64,000 nt of DNA, taken from contig NZ_MVIJ01000015.1 of the NCBI RefSeq assembly GCF_002086735.1, positions 58,386 to 122,385 of the forward strand, written 5' to 3'. Below, piece after piece: positions 44,627-56,158 of this stretch; within the stretch, counting starts at the first letter, position 1; each line of letters starts with the position of its first letter. The stretch comes from Mycobacterium scrofulaceum. Its GTDB lineage: Bacteria > Actinomycetota > Actinomycetes > Mycobacteriales > Mycobacteriaceae. The notes below the pieces were generated by a model. The model worked only from the letters and a program-made list of their open reading frames with translations. It was not told where the DNA came from and did not search any database. A program made the translations under genes and the position numbers.

Positions 44627-45017
44627 ACCGGACATCTTGCTGCCAGAATTCGCCGGCCGACCAATCGGGGAGATGCCCGCCCCGGCCGCCATGCCGTTCG
44701 CTCACGGCGCACGCTCAACAGGACGAGTCGGTGATTCGCCATTACGATGCCCTGAGGAGACATGAGGAGTCCGGGCGGGATCGGCGGGGGAACAAAAAGA
44801 TGCCAGCTCAACGGCGCCTGGCACGTTGCCCGCGTCCGCTTCGGCGGCGAGCGGCCGACGACCGGACATCCGCGGACGAAGAGATGTAGCAGCGAACCCA
44901 TCGGCGCCGCGTGGCGAGGCCCGTATCGGTGCCTTACGGTTGTCGATGTAATTCGTGCAGCGGATATTTACGACGGACAATATCCAGGCGTTCTAGCAGA
45001 CCGGATGGTGAATTAAC
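44627..45017. other. Divergent malQ / ESX-5 intergenic region
   Basis: A 391-bp region with no credible gene. It must contain promoters for malQ (minus) and the ESX-5 eccB5-eccC5 unit (plus). The most notable element is a 24-bp dyad at 44962-44985. Confidence 0.6.
44962..44985 (+). promoter_or_regulatory. Dyad upstream of eccB5
   Basis: GGATATT at 44962-44968 and AATATCC at 44979-44985 form perfect 7-bp arms around 10 bp. It ends 32 bp before the GTG of eccB5 and is AT-rich compared with its surroundings. It may be an operator in the ESX-5 promoter, or a transcript hairpin in the leader. Confidence 0.45.
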
Positions 45018-46535
45018 GTGGCGGAAGAGAGTCGCGGGCAACGCGGGTCGGGGTATGGCCTCGGGTTGTCCACGCGGACCCAGGTAACGGGCTACCAATT
45101 CCTCGCTCGTCGCACCGCCATGGCGCTCACCCGGTGGCGCGTCCGCATGGAGGTCGAGCCGGGCCGGCGGCAGACGCTGGCCGTGGTGGCCTCGGTATCC
45201 GCCGCCCTGGTGATCTGCCTGGGCGCCCTGCTCTACTCGTTCCTCAGTCCGGCGGGCCAGGTCGGGGATTCGCCGATCATCGCCGACCGCGACTCGGGCG
45301 CGCTTTATGTCCGCGTGGGTGACCGGCTGTACCCGGCGCTGAACCTCGCGTCGGCGCGGCTGATCACCGGCCGGCCGGACAACCCGCACCTGGTCAAGTC
45401 GAACCAGATCGCCAGCCTGCCGCGCGGCCCGCTGGTGGGCATCCCCGGTGCGCCGTCGAACTTCCACACCGCGACTCCCTCCACCTCGTCGTGGCTGGTA
45501 TGCGACACCGTCGCCACCTCGACGGGTGTCACCGCCCCGTCCGGGGTGACGGTGACCGTGATCGACGGGAACCCCGACCTCAGCAACCACCGGCACGTGC
45601 TCAACGGGTCCGACGCGGTGGTGCTGAGCTACGGCGGCGACGCGTGGGTGATCCGGGAGGGGCGCCGGTCGCGGATCGACGCGACGAACCGCTCGGTGCT
45701 GTTGCCGCTGGGCCTGACGCCCGAGCAGGTCGGGCAGGCGAAGCCCATGAGCCGCGCGCTGTTCGACGCGTTGCCGGTGGGCCCGGAACTGACCGTGCCG
45801 CAGGTGCAGAACGCGGGCTCCGCCGCCTCGTTCCCGGGCGCCCCCGGCCCGATCGGGACCGTCATCGTCACGCCGCAAATCAGTGGGCCGCAACAATATT
45901 CGCTGGTGCTGGCCGACGGCGTCCAGACGCTGCCGCCGCTGGTGGCGCAGATCCTGCAGAACGCCGGGCCGGGCAACACCAAACCGGTGACCGTGGAGCC
46001 GTCCGCCCTGGCCAAGATGCCGGTGGTCAACAAGCTGGACCTGTCTTCCTACCCGGACGCGCCGCTGAACGTGGCCGACATCCGCGAGAATCCGGCGACC
46101 TGCTGGTGGTGGCAGAAGACCTCGGGCGAGAACCGCGCCCGCATCCAGGTCATCTCCGGCGCGACCATTCCCGTGGCGGCCAAGGACGAGAACAAGGTGG
46201 TGTCGCTGGTCAAGGCCGACACCACCGGCCGCGAAGCCGACCAGGTCTTCTTCGGGCCCGACTACGGCAACTTCGTCGCCGTCACCGGCAACGACCCGGG
46301 CGCCAAGACGACGGAGTCGCTGTGGTGGCTGACGGACGCGGGCGCCCGGTTCGGCGTCGACGACACCCGCGAGGTGCGTGAGGCGCTCGGCCTGAAGACA
46401 AAACCGAGCATGGCGCCGTGGGTGGCGCTGCGGCTGCTCCCGCAAGGTCCGACCCTGTCGCGGGCGGACGCGCTCGTGGAGCACGACACCCTACCGATGG
46501 ATACGTCCCCAGGAGAATTGGCGGTGCCAAAGTGA
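45018..46535 (+). CDS. eccB5: ESX-5 type VII secretion core component EccB5
   Basis: The 505-residue protein matches mycobacterial EccB5: a short cytosolic N-terminus (YGLGLSTRTQVTGYQFLARR), one membrane helix at about residues 52-74 and a long periplasmic domain with repeated sequences. EccB5 is a subunit of the ESX-5 membrane complex with EccC5, EccD5 and EccE5. The start is GTG, as the M. tuberculosis N-terminus MAEESRGQRGSGYG aligns exactly. Its stop overlaps the eccC5 start (GTGA). Confidence 0.97.
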   Translation: MAEESRGQRGSGYGLGLSTRTQVTGYQFLARRTAMALTRWRVRMEVEPGRRQTLAVVASVSAALVICLGALLYSFLSPAGQVGDSPIIADRDSGALYVRVGDRLYPALNLASARLITGRPDNPHLVKSNQIASLPRGPLVGIPGAPSNFHTATPSTSSWLVCDTVATSTGVTAPSGVTVTVIDGNPDLSNHRHVLNGSDAVVLSYGGDAWVIREGRRSRIDATNRSVLLPLGLTPEQVGQAKPMSRALFDALPVGPELTVPQVQNAGSAASFPGAPGPIGTVIVTPQISGPQQYSLVLADGVQTLPPLVAQILQNAGPGNTKPVTVEPSALAKMPVVNKLDLSSYPDAPLNVADIRENPATCWWWQKTSGENRARIQVISGATIPVAAKDENKVVSLVKADTTGREADQVFFGPDYGNFVAVTGNDPGAKTTESLWWLTDAGARFGVDDTREVREALGLKTKPSMAPWVALRLLPQGPTLSRADALVEHDTLPMDTSPGELAVPK

Positions 46536-49500
46536 AACGCGGGTTTGCTCGGCCGACACCGGAGAAGCCTCCGGTCATCAAGCCGGAGAACATCGTCCTT
46601 CCGACGCCCCTGAGCATCCCGCCGCCGGAGGGCAAGCCCTGGTGGCTGATCGTGGTCGGCGTCGTGGTGGTCGGCCTGCTGATCGGCATGGTCGCCATGA
46701 CCTTCGCCAGCGGCTCACACGTGTTCGGCGGCGCCGGGTCGATCTTCCCGATCTTCATGATCGGCGGCGTCGCGATGATGATGTTCGGCGGCCGGTTCGG
46801 CGGTCAGCAACAGATGAGCCGGCCCAAGCTGGACGCGATGCGCGCCCAGTTCATGCTGATGCTGGACATGCTGCGCGAGACCGCCCACGAGTCGGCCGAC
46901 AGCATGGACTCCAACTACCGGTGGTTCCACCCGGCGCCCACCACGCTGTCCGCCGCGGTCGGGTCGTCGCGGATGTGGGAGCGCAAGCCCGACGGCAAGG
47001 ACCTCAACTTCGGTGTGGTGCGAGTCGGCGTCGGCATGACGCGGCCCGAGGTGACCTGGGGTGAGCCCCAGAACATGCCGACCGACATCGAGCTGGAGCC
47101 GGTTACCGGTAAGGCGCTGCAGGAATTCGGCCGCTACCAGAGCGTCGTCTACAACCTGCCCAAGATGATCTCGTTGCTCGTCGAACCGTGGTACTCGTTC
47201 GACGGCGAGCGCGAGCAGGTCCTCGGCCTGATGCGCGCCATCATCTGCCAACTCGCGTTCTCGCACGGCCCCGACCACGTACAGATGGTGGTGGTCAGCT
47301 CGGACCTCGACGAGTGGGACTGGGTGAAGTGGATCCCGCACTTCGGCGACCCGCGGCGCCAGGACGCCGCGGGCAACGCGCGGATGGTCTACAGCTCGGT
47401 CCGCGAGTTCGCCGCCGAGCAGGCCGAATTGTTCGCCGGCCGTGGCTCTTTCACGCCGCGGCACGCCAGCTCGTCGGCGCAGACCCCGACGCCCCACACG
47501 GTGATCGTCGCCGACGTCGTCGACCCCCAATGGGAGTACGTCATCAGCGCCGAAGGCGTCGACGGTGTGACGTTCTTCGACCTGACCGGATCCTCGATGT
47601 GGACGTCGGTTCCCGAGCGCACCTTGCGGTTCGACGACAAGGGCGTGATCGAGGCGCTGCCCCGCGACCGCGACACCTGGATGGTGATCGACGAGAAGCC
47701 GTGGTTCTTCGCCCTGACCGACCACATCAGCATCACCGAGGCGGAGGAGTTCGCCCAGGCGTTGGCCCGCTGGCGGCTCGCCGAGGCCTACGAAGAGATC
47801 GGTCAGCGGGTGGCCCACATCGGCGCCCGAGACATCATGGCCTACTACGGGATTGACGATCCGGGCCGCATCGACTTCAAGGCGCTGTGGGGCGCGCGCA
47901 CCGACACGATGGGCCGGTCGCGACTGCGGGCGCCGTTCGGTAACCGCTCCGACAACGGCGAGCTGCTGTTCTTGGACATGAAGTCGCTGGACGAGGGCGG
48001 CGACGGCCCGCACGGGGTCATGTCGGGAACGACGGGTTCGGGTAAGTCGACCCTGGTGCGGACCGTGATCGAGTCGCTGATGCTCAGCCACCCGCCGGAG
48101 GAGCTGCAGTTCGTGCTGGCCGACCTCAAGGGTGGGTCGGCGGTCAAGCCGTTCGCCGGGGTGCCGCACGTGTCGCGCATCATCACCGACCTGGAAGAGG
48201 ACCAGGCGCTGATGGAGCGCTTCCTGGACGCCCTGTGGGGCGAGATCGCCCGCCGCAAGGCGATCTGCGACAGCGCCGGCGTCGACGACGCCAAGGAGTA
48301 CAACTCGGTCCGGCTCAGGATGCAGGCCCGTGGCCAGGACATGGCCCCGCTGCCGATGCTGGTGGTGGTCATCGACGAGTTCTACGAGTGGTTCCGCATC
48401 ATGCCGACGGCGGTCGACGTGCTCGACTCGATCGGGCGGCAGGGCCGCGCGTACTGGATCCACCTGATGATGGCGTCGCAGACGATCGAGAGCCGCGCCG
48501 AAAAGCTCATGGAGAACATGGGTTACCGCCTGGTGCTGAAGGCGCGCACCGCGGGTGCCGCGCAGGCGGCCGGCGTGCCCAACGCGGTGAACCTGCCGGC
48601 CCAGGCGGGCCTGGGTTACTTCCGCCGCAGCCTGGAGGACATCGTCCGGTTCCAGGCGGAGTTCCTGTGGCGGGACTACTTCCCGCGTGGGCTCTCCGAC
48701 GACGGTGAGGAAGCGCCGGCGTTGGTACACAGCATCGATTACGTTCGGCCGCAACTGTTCACCAATTCGTTCACTCCGCTCGAGGTCAGCGTCGGCGGCC
48801 CGGAGCTCACCCCGGCCGCCCTCACGAACGGCGAGACGCTCGAAGGTGACGGCGCGCCGGCCGACGACGACGTCGAGGGCATCCGGGTTCCGAAGGTCGG
48901 CACGGTGATCATCGATCAGCTGCGCAAGATCGACTTCGAGCCGTACCGGTTGTGGCAACCGCCGCTGAACCAGCCCGTCGCCATCGATGAGTTGGTCGAC
49001 CGGTTCCTCGGCCACCCGTGGCAGGAGGATTACGGCACGGCGCGCGACCTGGTCTTCCCGATCGGGATCATCGACCGGCCGTTCAAGCACGACCAGCCGC
49101 CGTGGACCGTCGACACCTCGGGCCCGGGCTCCAACGTCCTGATCCTGGGCGCCGGTGGTTCGGGCAAGACGACGGCCCTGCAGACCCTGATCTGCTCGGC
49201 CGCGCTCACCCACACCCCCGAGCAGGTGCAGTTCTACTGCCTGGCCTACAGCAGCACCGCGCTGACGACCGTCGCCCGGTTGCCGCACGTGGGCGAGGTG
49301 GCGGGTCCGACCGACCCCTACGGCGTGCGCCGGACGGTGGCCGAGCTGCTGGCGCTGGTGCGGCAGCGCAAGAGCACTTTCCTCGAGTACGGAATCGCCT
49401 CGATGGAGGTGTTCCGGCGGCGCAAGTTCGGCGGCGAGCCGGGCCCCATCCCCAACGACGGGTTCGGCGACGTCTACCTGGTGGTGGACAACTACCGGGC

Positions 49501-50698
49501 GCTGGCCGAAGAGAACGAGGTGCTGATCGAGCAGGTCAACCTGATCATCAACCAGGGCCCCTCGTTCGGGGTGCACGTGGTGGTGACCGCCGACCGCGAG
49601 TCGGAGCTGCGGCCCCCGGTGCGCAGCGGTTTCGGTTCCCGGGTCGAGCTGCGCCTGGCGGCGGTGGAGGACGCGAAGCTGGTGCGTTCCCGGTTCGCCA
49701 AGGACGTTCCGGTCAAGCCCGGCCGCGGCATGGTCGCGGTGAACTACGTCCGCCTGGACTCCGACCCGCAGGCCGGTCTGCACACGCTGGTGGCCCGACC
49801 CGCGCTGGGCACCACGCCCGACTACGTCTTCGAGTCCGACAGCATCATCGATGCGGTCAGTCGCCTCACCAGCAGCCAGGCCCCGCCGGTGCGCCGGCTC
49901 CCGGCCCGGTTCGACCTGGAGCAACTGCGCGAGGTGGCCGCACACGACACCCGTCAAGGGGTCGGCGCGGGCGGAATCGCTTGGGCCATCTCGGAATTGG
50001 ACCTGTCGCCGGTCTATCTCAACTTCGCCGAGAACGCGCACCTGATGGTGACCGGTCGACGCGAATGTGGGCGTACCACCACGCTGGCCACCATCATGAG
50101 CGAAATCGGCCGGCTGTACGCGCCCGGCGCCAGCAGCGCACCCACGCCGCCGGCCGGCCAGCCGTCGGCACAGGTCTGGCTGGTGGACCCGCGGCGTCAG
50201 CTGCTGACCACGCTGGGTTCGGACTACGTCGAGAAGTTCGCCTACAACCTCGACGGCGTGCAGGCGATGATGGGCGAGTTGGCAGCGGTCCTGGCGGGCC
50301 GCGAACCGCCGCCCGGCCTGTCCGCGGAAGAGTTGCTTTCCCGGTCGTGGTGGAGCGGACCGGAGATCTTCCTGATCGTCGACGACATCCAGCAGCTGCC
50401 GGCCGGTTTCGATTCGCCGCTGCACAAGGCCGCCCCGTGGGTGACCAGGGCCGCCGACGTCGGACTGCACGTGATCGTCACCCGGACCTTCGGTGGTTGG
50501 TCTTCGGCGGGCAGCGACCCGATGCTGCGGGCGCTGGCCCAGGCCAATGCGCCGCTGCTGGTGATGGACGCCGACCCGGACGAGGGCTTCATCCGCGGCA
50601 AGATGAAGGGTGGCCCGCTGCCGCGAGGCCGCGGCCTGCTGATGGCCGAGGACACGGGAGTGTTCGTTCAGGTGGCGGCGACGGAGTTGCGCAAATAG
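46532..50698 (+). CDS. eccC5: ESX-5 type VII secretion FtsK/SpoIIIE ATPase EccC5
   Basis: The 1388-residue protein is the motor ATPase of ESX-5 and recognises substrates. Two N-terminal membrane helices (about residues 38-90) are followed by three ATPase domains. Walker A motifs are GTTGSGKST near residue 498 and GAGGSGKTT near 873; the third, GRRECGRTTT near 1172, is degenerate as in other EccC proteins. It begins at the GTG 46532 overlapping the eccB5 stop (MKRGFARPTPEK matches M. tuberculosis). A hairpin follows its stop. Confidence 0.97.
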   Translation: MKRGFARPTPEKPPVIKPENIVLPTPLSIPPPEGKPWWLIVVGVVVVGLLIGMVAMTFASGSHVFGGAGSIFPIFMIGGVAMMMFGGRFGGQQQMSRPKLDAMRAQFMLMLDMLRETAHESADSMDSNYRWFHPAPTTLSAAVGSSRMWERKPDGKDLNFGVVRVGVGMTRPEVTWGEPQNMPTDIELEPVTGKALQEFGRYQSVVYNLPKMISLLVEPWYSFDGEREQVLGLMRAIICQLAFSHGPDHVQMVVVSSDLDEWDWVKWIPHFGDPRRQDAAGNARMVYSSVREFAAEQAELFAGRGSFTPRHASSSAQTPTPHTVIVADVVDPQWEYVISAEGVDGVTFFDLTGSSMWTSVPERTLRFDDKGVIEALPRDRDTWMVIDEKPWFFALTDHISITEAEEFAQALARWRLAEAYEEIGQRVAHIGARDIMAYYGIDDPGRIDFKALWGARTDTMGRSRLRAPFGNRSDNGELLFLDMKSLDEGGDGPHGVMSGTTGSGKSTLVRTVIESLMLSHPPEELQFVLADLKGGSAVKPFAGVPHVSRIITDLEEDQALMERFLDALWGEIARRKAICDSAGVDDAKEYNSVRLRMQARGQDMAPLPMLVVVIDEFYEWFRIMPTAVDVLDSIGRQGRAYWIHLMMASQTIESRAEKLMENMGYRLVLKARTAGAAQAAGVPNAVNLPAQAGLGYFRRSLEDIVRFQAEFLWRDYFPRGLSDDGEEAPALVHSIDYVRPQLFTNSFTPLEVSVGGPELTPAALTNGETLEGDGAPADDDVEGIRVPKVGTVIIDQLRKIDFEPYRLWQPPLNQPVAIDELVDRFLGHPWQEDYGTARDLVFPIGIIDRPFKHDQPPWTVDTSGPGSNVLILGAGGSGKTTALQTLICSAALTHTPEQVQFYCLAYSSTALTTVARLPHVGEVAGPTDPYGVRRTVAELLALVRQRKSTFLEYGIASMEVFRRRKFGGEPGPIPNDGFGDVYLVVDNYRALAEENEVLIEQVNLIINQGPSFGVHVVVTADRESELRPPVRSGFGSRVELRLAAVEDAKLVRSRFAKDVPVKPGRGMVAVNYVRLDSDPQAGLHTLVARPALGTTPDYVFESDSIIDAVSRLTSSQAPPVRRLPARFDLEQLREVAAHDTRQGVGAGGIAWAISELDLSPVYLNFAENAHLMVTGRRECGRTTTLATIMSEIGRLYAPGASSAPTPPAGQPSAQVWLVDPRRQLLTTLGSDYVEKFAYNLDGVQAMMGELAAVLAGREPPPGLSAEELLSRSWWSGPEIFLIVDDIQQLPAGFDSPLHKAAPWVTRAADVGLHVIVTRTFGGWSSAGSDPMLRALAQANAPLLVMDADPDEGFIRGKMKGGPLPRGRGLLMAEDTGVFVQVAATELRK

Positions 50699-50706
50699 CA
50701 CGGATA

Positions 50707-52312
<1,606 letters not shown>

Positions 52313-52779
52313 CGTTCGTCCCGACGGGCGAACCGCGGATGAACAACCGGTTGCCGAACATGAACGCTTGTCGACGGGGAGTGAACAATCGCTGGCCTGG
52401 AATGAACAGTTGGCATTGCGTATCGGAGCACTCCCGATAACAAACTAATCTCATGGGCGAGCGACAGTTCGGACACACGCGAGCTGTCGCTCGGTTGCTG
52501 ACAACAGGGGATCAATCGAGGCTTGAGGGTGCACGTTGTTCCTGTCCGGACGTCCGAAACACGTGGTGGCAGACCACCTTTGGGCGCACGGTACGGGAGC
52601 GGCACGATGCGCCGACCGGCCCGCCGACTGGGGTGGTGGACCGCAAGGTCCGAGTCGGTGATTCCAACATGTCGGCGGCCTGGGGGTGGCGTTTGCTTAC
52701 GAAGCCGTGAACACGGCCACCACTGATTCCGATACGACGGTCGAGTTCGCCAGTGATCGCGGCCAACTGAGGAGAACAG
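52313..52779. other. Intergenic region before the first PPE gene
   Basis: No credible gene. It starts with an array of four TGAAC units at 21-bp intervals (52340-52423) and later contains the leader of the PPE gene. Open frames in it have no family features. Confidence 0.6.
52340..52423. repeat. Array of four TGAAC repeats with 21-bp spacing
   Basis: TGAAC occurs at 52340, 52361, 52382 and 52403. Three of the four continue as TGAACA. The spacing is exactly 21 bp each time, about two turns of DNA, so the units face the same side of the helix. The intervening bases differ, which suggests selection on the short motif. Position 28 bp after the ferredoxin and about 360 bp before the PPE gene suggests a cooperative regulator site. 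Confidence 0.55.
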
Positions 52780-54015
52780 GTGTTTGACTTCGGGGCGTTA
52801 CCGCCGGAAATCAATTCCGGCCGGATATATGCAGGTCCGGGTTCGGGGCCAATGATGGTCGCGGCAGCAGCCTGGGATGTACTCGCCGCAGAATTGGGCA
52901 CGGCGGCAGGCGGTTACAACGCGATCATCGACGAACTGACCAACGGCCCCTGGGTGGGCCCGGCCTCGACGTCGATGATCGCGGCCGTCACGCCCTACGT
53001 GAGCTGGCTGACGACGATCGCCGGCCAGGCCGAGGAGACCGCCGGCCATGCGCGCGCCGCCGCGGCCGCCTTCGAGGCCGCGTTTGCGATGACGGTGCCG
53101 CCGCCGGTGATCGCCGCCAACAGGGTTTTGCTGGCGACGCTGGTCGCGACCAACTTCTTCGGGCAGAACACGCCGGCGATTATGGCGACCGAGGCCCAAT
53201 ACATGGAGATGTGGGCGCAGGACGCCGGGGCCATGTACGGCTACGCGGCATCCTCGACGGCCGCGTCGCAGATGACGCCGTTCAGCGCGGCGCCCCAGAC
53301 CACCACGCCGGACGGCGAATCCGAACAGTTCGCCGCCGTCACGCAAGCAACCACGCAGCAGGCCGGCAACACCGCCCAAACCGTCTCCAACACGTCGTCG
53401 CAGCTGGCGACGCCCCAGGCGCTGTCGGCCACCGCCCCGCAGACGGCGCAGCAGGTCACCGCCGCCGCCACGGCACCGACCACCGGCTCGGTGCAGGACG
53501 TCCTACCCAGCCCGACCAACTGGTGGTCGCTGACCCCCGGTAACTACACGGCGATCATCAAACAAACGCTGCAGGCATATTTCGGCGTGGGCATCGGGAA
53601 CTTCGGCTGGAGCATCGGCCAGCAGCTGACCTTCGGCCCCGGCGGTGGCACGGCCGGTGCCGGTGGCGCCTGGTTCCCGACGCCGCAGTTCGCTCAGCTG
53701 GGATTGGGCAACCTGGGCAGCCTGGGCAACGCGGGTGGGGCGGTGACGGCCGGTGCCGGACAGGCCGCTCAGGTCGGTGGGTTGTCGGTGCCGCAGCAGT
53801 GGGCCACGCTGGCCTCCGCGGTGAGCCCGGCCGAAGCCGCCGACGTGGAGGCCGGTCCGATGCAAACCGTGTCGGCGAGCAGCCCGCCCGGCAACGCGCT
53901 GTTGCGCGGCATGCCGACCGGTGCGATGGGCCGTCGCGCCGGCGCCGCCGCCGGCTACACACACAAATACGGCTTCCGCTACAGCGTGCTGACGCGCCCG
54001 CCATCGGCCGGGTAG
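52780..54015 (+). CDS. PPE family protein, PPE27-like (PPE-SVP type)
   Basis: The 411-residue protein has the PPE domain (residues 1-180, with [13 protein letters not shown] start [20 protein letters not shown], and W-x-G in PWVGPAS). The C-terminus includes the SVP motif GGLSVPQQW and ends KYGFRYSVLTRPPSAG, like PPE27. PPE proteins are secreted as PE-PPE dimers by ESX-5. AGGAG five bases before the GTG supports the start. It shares its subtype with the gene at 56159, whereas the genes at 54494 and 57711 are PPE26-like. Confidence 0.93.
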   Translation: MFDFGALPPEINSGRIYAGPGSGPMMVAAAAWDVLAAELGTAAGGYNAIIDELTNGPWVGPASTSMIAAVTPYVSWLTTIAGQAEETAGHARAAAAAFEAAFAMTVPPPVIAANRVLLATLVATNFFGQNTPAIMATEAQYMEMWAQDAGAMYGYAASSTAASQMTPFSAAPQTTTPDGESEQFAAVTQATTQQAGNTAQTVSNTSSQLATPQALSATAPQTAQQVTAAATAPTTGSVQDVLPSPTNWWSLTPGNYTAIIKQTLQAYFGVGIGNFGWSIGQQLTFGPGGGTAGAGGAWFPTPQFAQLGLGNLGSLGNAGGAVTAGAGQAAQVGGLSVPQQWATLASAVSPAEAADVEAGPMQTVSASSPPGNALLRGMPTGAMGRRAGAAAGYTHKYGFRYSVLTRPPSAG

Positions 54016-54182
54016 GGAAAGTCCAGGTGAACGGAAGTTGTCCACTAATGAACACTCGGCACTAGGGAGGCAAGGCAGCGCGTGACCCATCTAATCTCAC
54101 GAATAAGCCATGCCCGCGGTATGCCCAATGGTGAACCGTTCCGCGAAGAGCACCGAGCCGAAAGACCAGGGAGGGAATCCAG

Positions 54183-54482
54183 ATGTCGTTTGTGACGACG
54201 CAGCCGGAGGCGCTGAGCGCGGCAGCGGGCAGCCTGCAGAGCATCGGCTCGACGCTCAACGCGCAGAACGCGGCCGCGGCGGCCCCCACCACGGGGGTGG
54301 TGCCCGCCGCGGCTGACGAGGTGTCGGCGCTCACCGCCGCGCAGTTCGCCGCGCATGCCCAGATGTACCAGGCCGTCAGCGCGCAGGCGGCGGCGATCCA
54401 CGAAATGTTCGTAAACACCCTCAGCATGAGCTCGGGGTCGTATGCCGTGACTGAGGCGGCCAACGCGGCCGCGACGGGTTAA
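54183..54482 (+). CDS. PE family protein (PE18-like)
   Basis: The 99-residue protein is a plain PE domain: two helices with the PE motif ([12 protein letters not shown]) and the C-terminal YxxxE secretion signal YAVTE. It would pair with a PPE protein, bind EspG5 through the partner, and leave through ESX-5. It precedes the PPE26-like gene by 11 bp, so those two likely form a dimer. It is close to the second PE protein at 59355. Confidence 0.93.
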   Translation: MSFVTTQPEALSAAAGSLQSIGSTLNAQNAAAAAPTTGVVPAAADEVSALTAAQFAAHAQMYQAVSAQAAAIHEMFVNTLSMSSGSYAVTEAANAAATG

Positions 54483-54493
54483 AGGAGTCGATG

Positions 54494-55702
54494 ATGTTGG
54501 ATTTCGGGGCGTTACCGCCGGAGGTCAATTCGGCACGCATCTATGCGGGTCCGGGGTCGGGGTCGTTGATGACCGCGGCGTCGTCTTGGAACGCGTTGGC
54601 CGCGGAGCTGAATTCCGCGGCGCTGAGCTACGAGAAGCTCATCACCGCGCTCAGTAGCGAGGAGTGGATGGGCCCGGCGTCGGCGTCGATGGCGGCCGCG
54701 GTGCAGCCGTATGTGACCTGGATGACGACGACGGCCGCCCAGGCCGAGGAGGCGGCCGCCCAGGCGCAGGCGGCGGCGGCGGCCTACGAGACGGCGCTGG
54801 CGGCGTCGGTGCCGCCGCCGCTGGTGGCGGCCAACCGTGCCGAGACGCAGCAGCTCATCTCGACCAACGTGCTGGGGCAGAACACCCCCGCAATCACCCA
54901 GCTGGAAGCCCAGTACGGCCAGATGTGGGCGCAGGACGCCAGCGCGATGTACAGCTACGCGGGTCAGTCGGCGACGACGACGAAGCTGACGCAGTTCAGC
55001 GCGGCGCCGAAGATCTCCAACGACACCGCCCCGGCCACGCAGAGCGCCGCGGTCACCAACGCGACGACGAACTCGACGGCGACCAACACGTCGAAAGTGT
55101 TGCAGTCGTTGGCCCAGCCCGCCGCGCAGGCACCGCAGGCAGCGGCCCAGCAGGCGACCCAGGACCCGTTCAGCTACATCTGGTACCTGCTGACCGGACA
55201 GTCCACCATCCCCACCAACCTGGGTTCGGCGCTCAACGGGTACAGCCCCTGGGCCAGTTTCTTCTATAACACCGAGGGTCTACCGTACTTCAGTGTCGGT
55301 ATGGGCAACTTCGGTGTGCAGATGGCCAAGACGCTGGGCGTGATCGGTGGTGCGGCTCCGGCCGCGGCCAAGGCGCTGCCCGGCCTGGGGGGGCTGGGTG
55401 GTCTGCTCGGCGGCGGTGCCGGCGCGGCGGTGCACCCGGCGGCCGCGATCGGTGGGGCGGCCTCCATCGGCGGCAAGTTGTCGGTGCCGGTGGCCTGGAC
55501 CGGCGGTCCGGCGACCGCGGCGATGACCCACTCGGCCATTCCGGTCAGCGCGATCAGCGCCGCCCCGGAGGCGGCCGGGGGACCGGGCAACCTGCTCGGC
55601 GGCATGCCCCTGGCGGGCATGGGCTCGGGCACCCACGCCGGCGCCGGACCCCGATACGGCTTCCGGCCCACCGTCATGGCCCGCCCACCGTTCGCCGGGT
55701 AG
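54494..55702 (+). CDS. PPE family protein, PPE26-like (PPE-SVP type)
   Basis: The 402-residue protein has a PPE domain starting [21 protein letters not shown]-x-G in EWMGPAS, an SVP motif GKLSVPVAW and the end [16 protein letters not shown], the same ending as PPE26. AAAGGAG six bases upstream supports the ATG at 54494 rather than 54491. It follows the PE gene by 11 bp. Its last third is nearly identical at the DNA level to the gene at 57711. A 22-bp perfect hairpin follows the stop. Confidence 0.93.
   Translation: MLDFGALPPEVNSARIYAGPGSGSLMTAASSWNALAAELNSAALSYEKLITALSSEEWMGPASASMAAAVQPYVTWMTTTAAQAEEAAAQAQAAAAAYETALAASVPPPLVAANRAETQQLISTNVLGQNTPAITQLEAQYGQMWAQDASAMYSYAGQSATTTKLTQFSAAPKISNDTAPATQSAAVTNATTNSTATNTSKVLQSLAQPAAQAPQAAAQQATQDPFSYIWYLLTGQSTIPTNLGSALNGYSPWASFFYNTEGLPYFSVGMGNFGVQMAKTLGVIGGAAPAAAKALPGLGGLGGLLGGGAGAAVHPAAAIGGAASIGGKLSVPVAWTGGPATAAMTHSAIPVSAISAAPEAAGGPGNLLGGMPLAGMGSGTHAGAGPRYGFRPTVMARPPFAG
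55283..55618 (+). repeat. 336-bp block identical to 58497-58832
   Basis: Reading the two PPE26-like genes side by side, this block shows no difference from 58497-58832, including at third codon positions, while the preceding halves of the genes differ at many sites. It points to recent gene conversion or duplication. Confidence 0.85.
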
Positions 55703-55714
55703 CTACTCGTAACC

Positions 55715-55768
55715 CGCTGAAAGACGCTTTAGCGCGCGAAACGTGCCGCGCTAAAGCGTCTTTCAGCG
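55715..55768 (+). terminator. Long hairpin after PPE26-like gene
   Basis: Two 22-base arms (55715-55736 and 55747-55768) are perfectly complementary, with a 10-base loop. It starts 12 bp after the PPE stop. There is no U tract, as is common for mycobacterial terminators. It may end the PPE-PE-PPE transcript. Confidence 0.75.
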
Positions 55769-56158
55769 CGCCGCCCCGGCGCGGCTCGTTGCCCCGCCGC
55801 AACGAGCGGCCCCTTGCCGCGGCGGCATTTTCTGCGCCCGGATTTTTATCCGGCCCGTCGGGCCCGTCGCGCCGCGTGCCTCCCGGGGCGGGCGGGCGTG
55901 ACCGACCGCCCGGCGCGGTGTTCCCGCAGGCAGTGCCATGACTTCTCGGCGCGGACGGCCGCCCGCGCGTTTGCGGCGCCGCCGCTATTGAGGGCCGTCC
56001 GGTAGTCGGCTCACCCCTCCCGCGTCCGAATCACGGCCAGCGGTCAGCCACCAGCGGAACCTAGCCTTCGCAACAAGCAGGCAAACGCTTGCAGGTCAGT
56101 CGGCCAAGACCAGTTGCGAGGAATGCAGATGCCGTTCGGATCGGTCGTTTCGTAGGCG
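55769..56158. other. Intergenic region between PPE genes
   Basis: No gene seen. It contains two further small hairpins: GCTCGTTG/CAACGAGC (55784-55807) and CCGGAT-TTTT-ATCCGG (55838-55853). The region must hold the promoter of the next PPE gene. Confidence 0.5.

Noticed and set aside
52340..52423. A CRISPR array at the TGAAC repeats
   Set aside because: The repeated element is only five to six bases with 21-bp periodicity; CRISPR repeats are longer with spacers of 25-40 bp.
52453..52710. An 85-codon frame upstream of the first PPE gene
   Set aside because: No recognisable features; overlaps the expected promoter/leader region.
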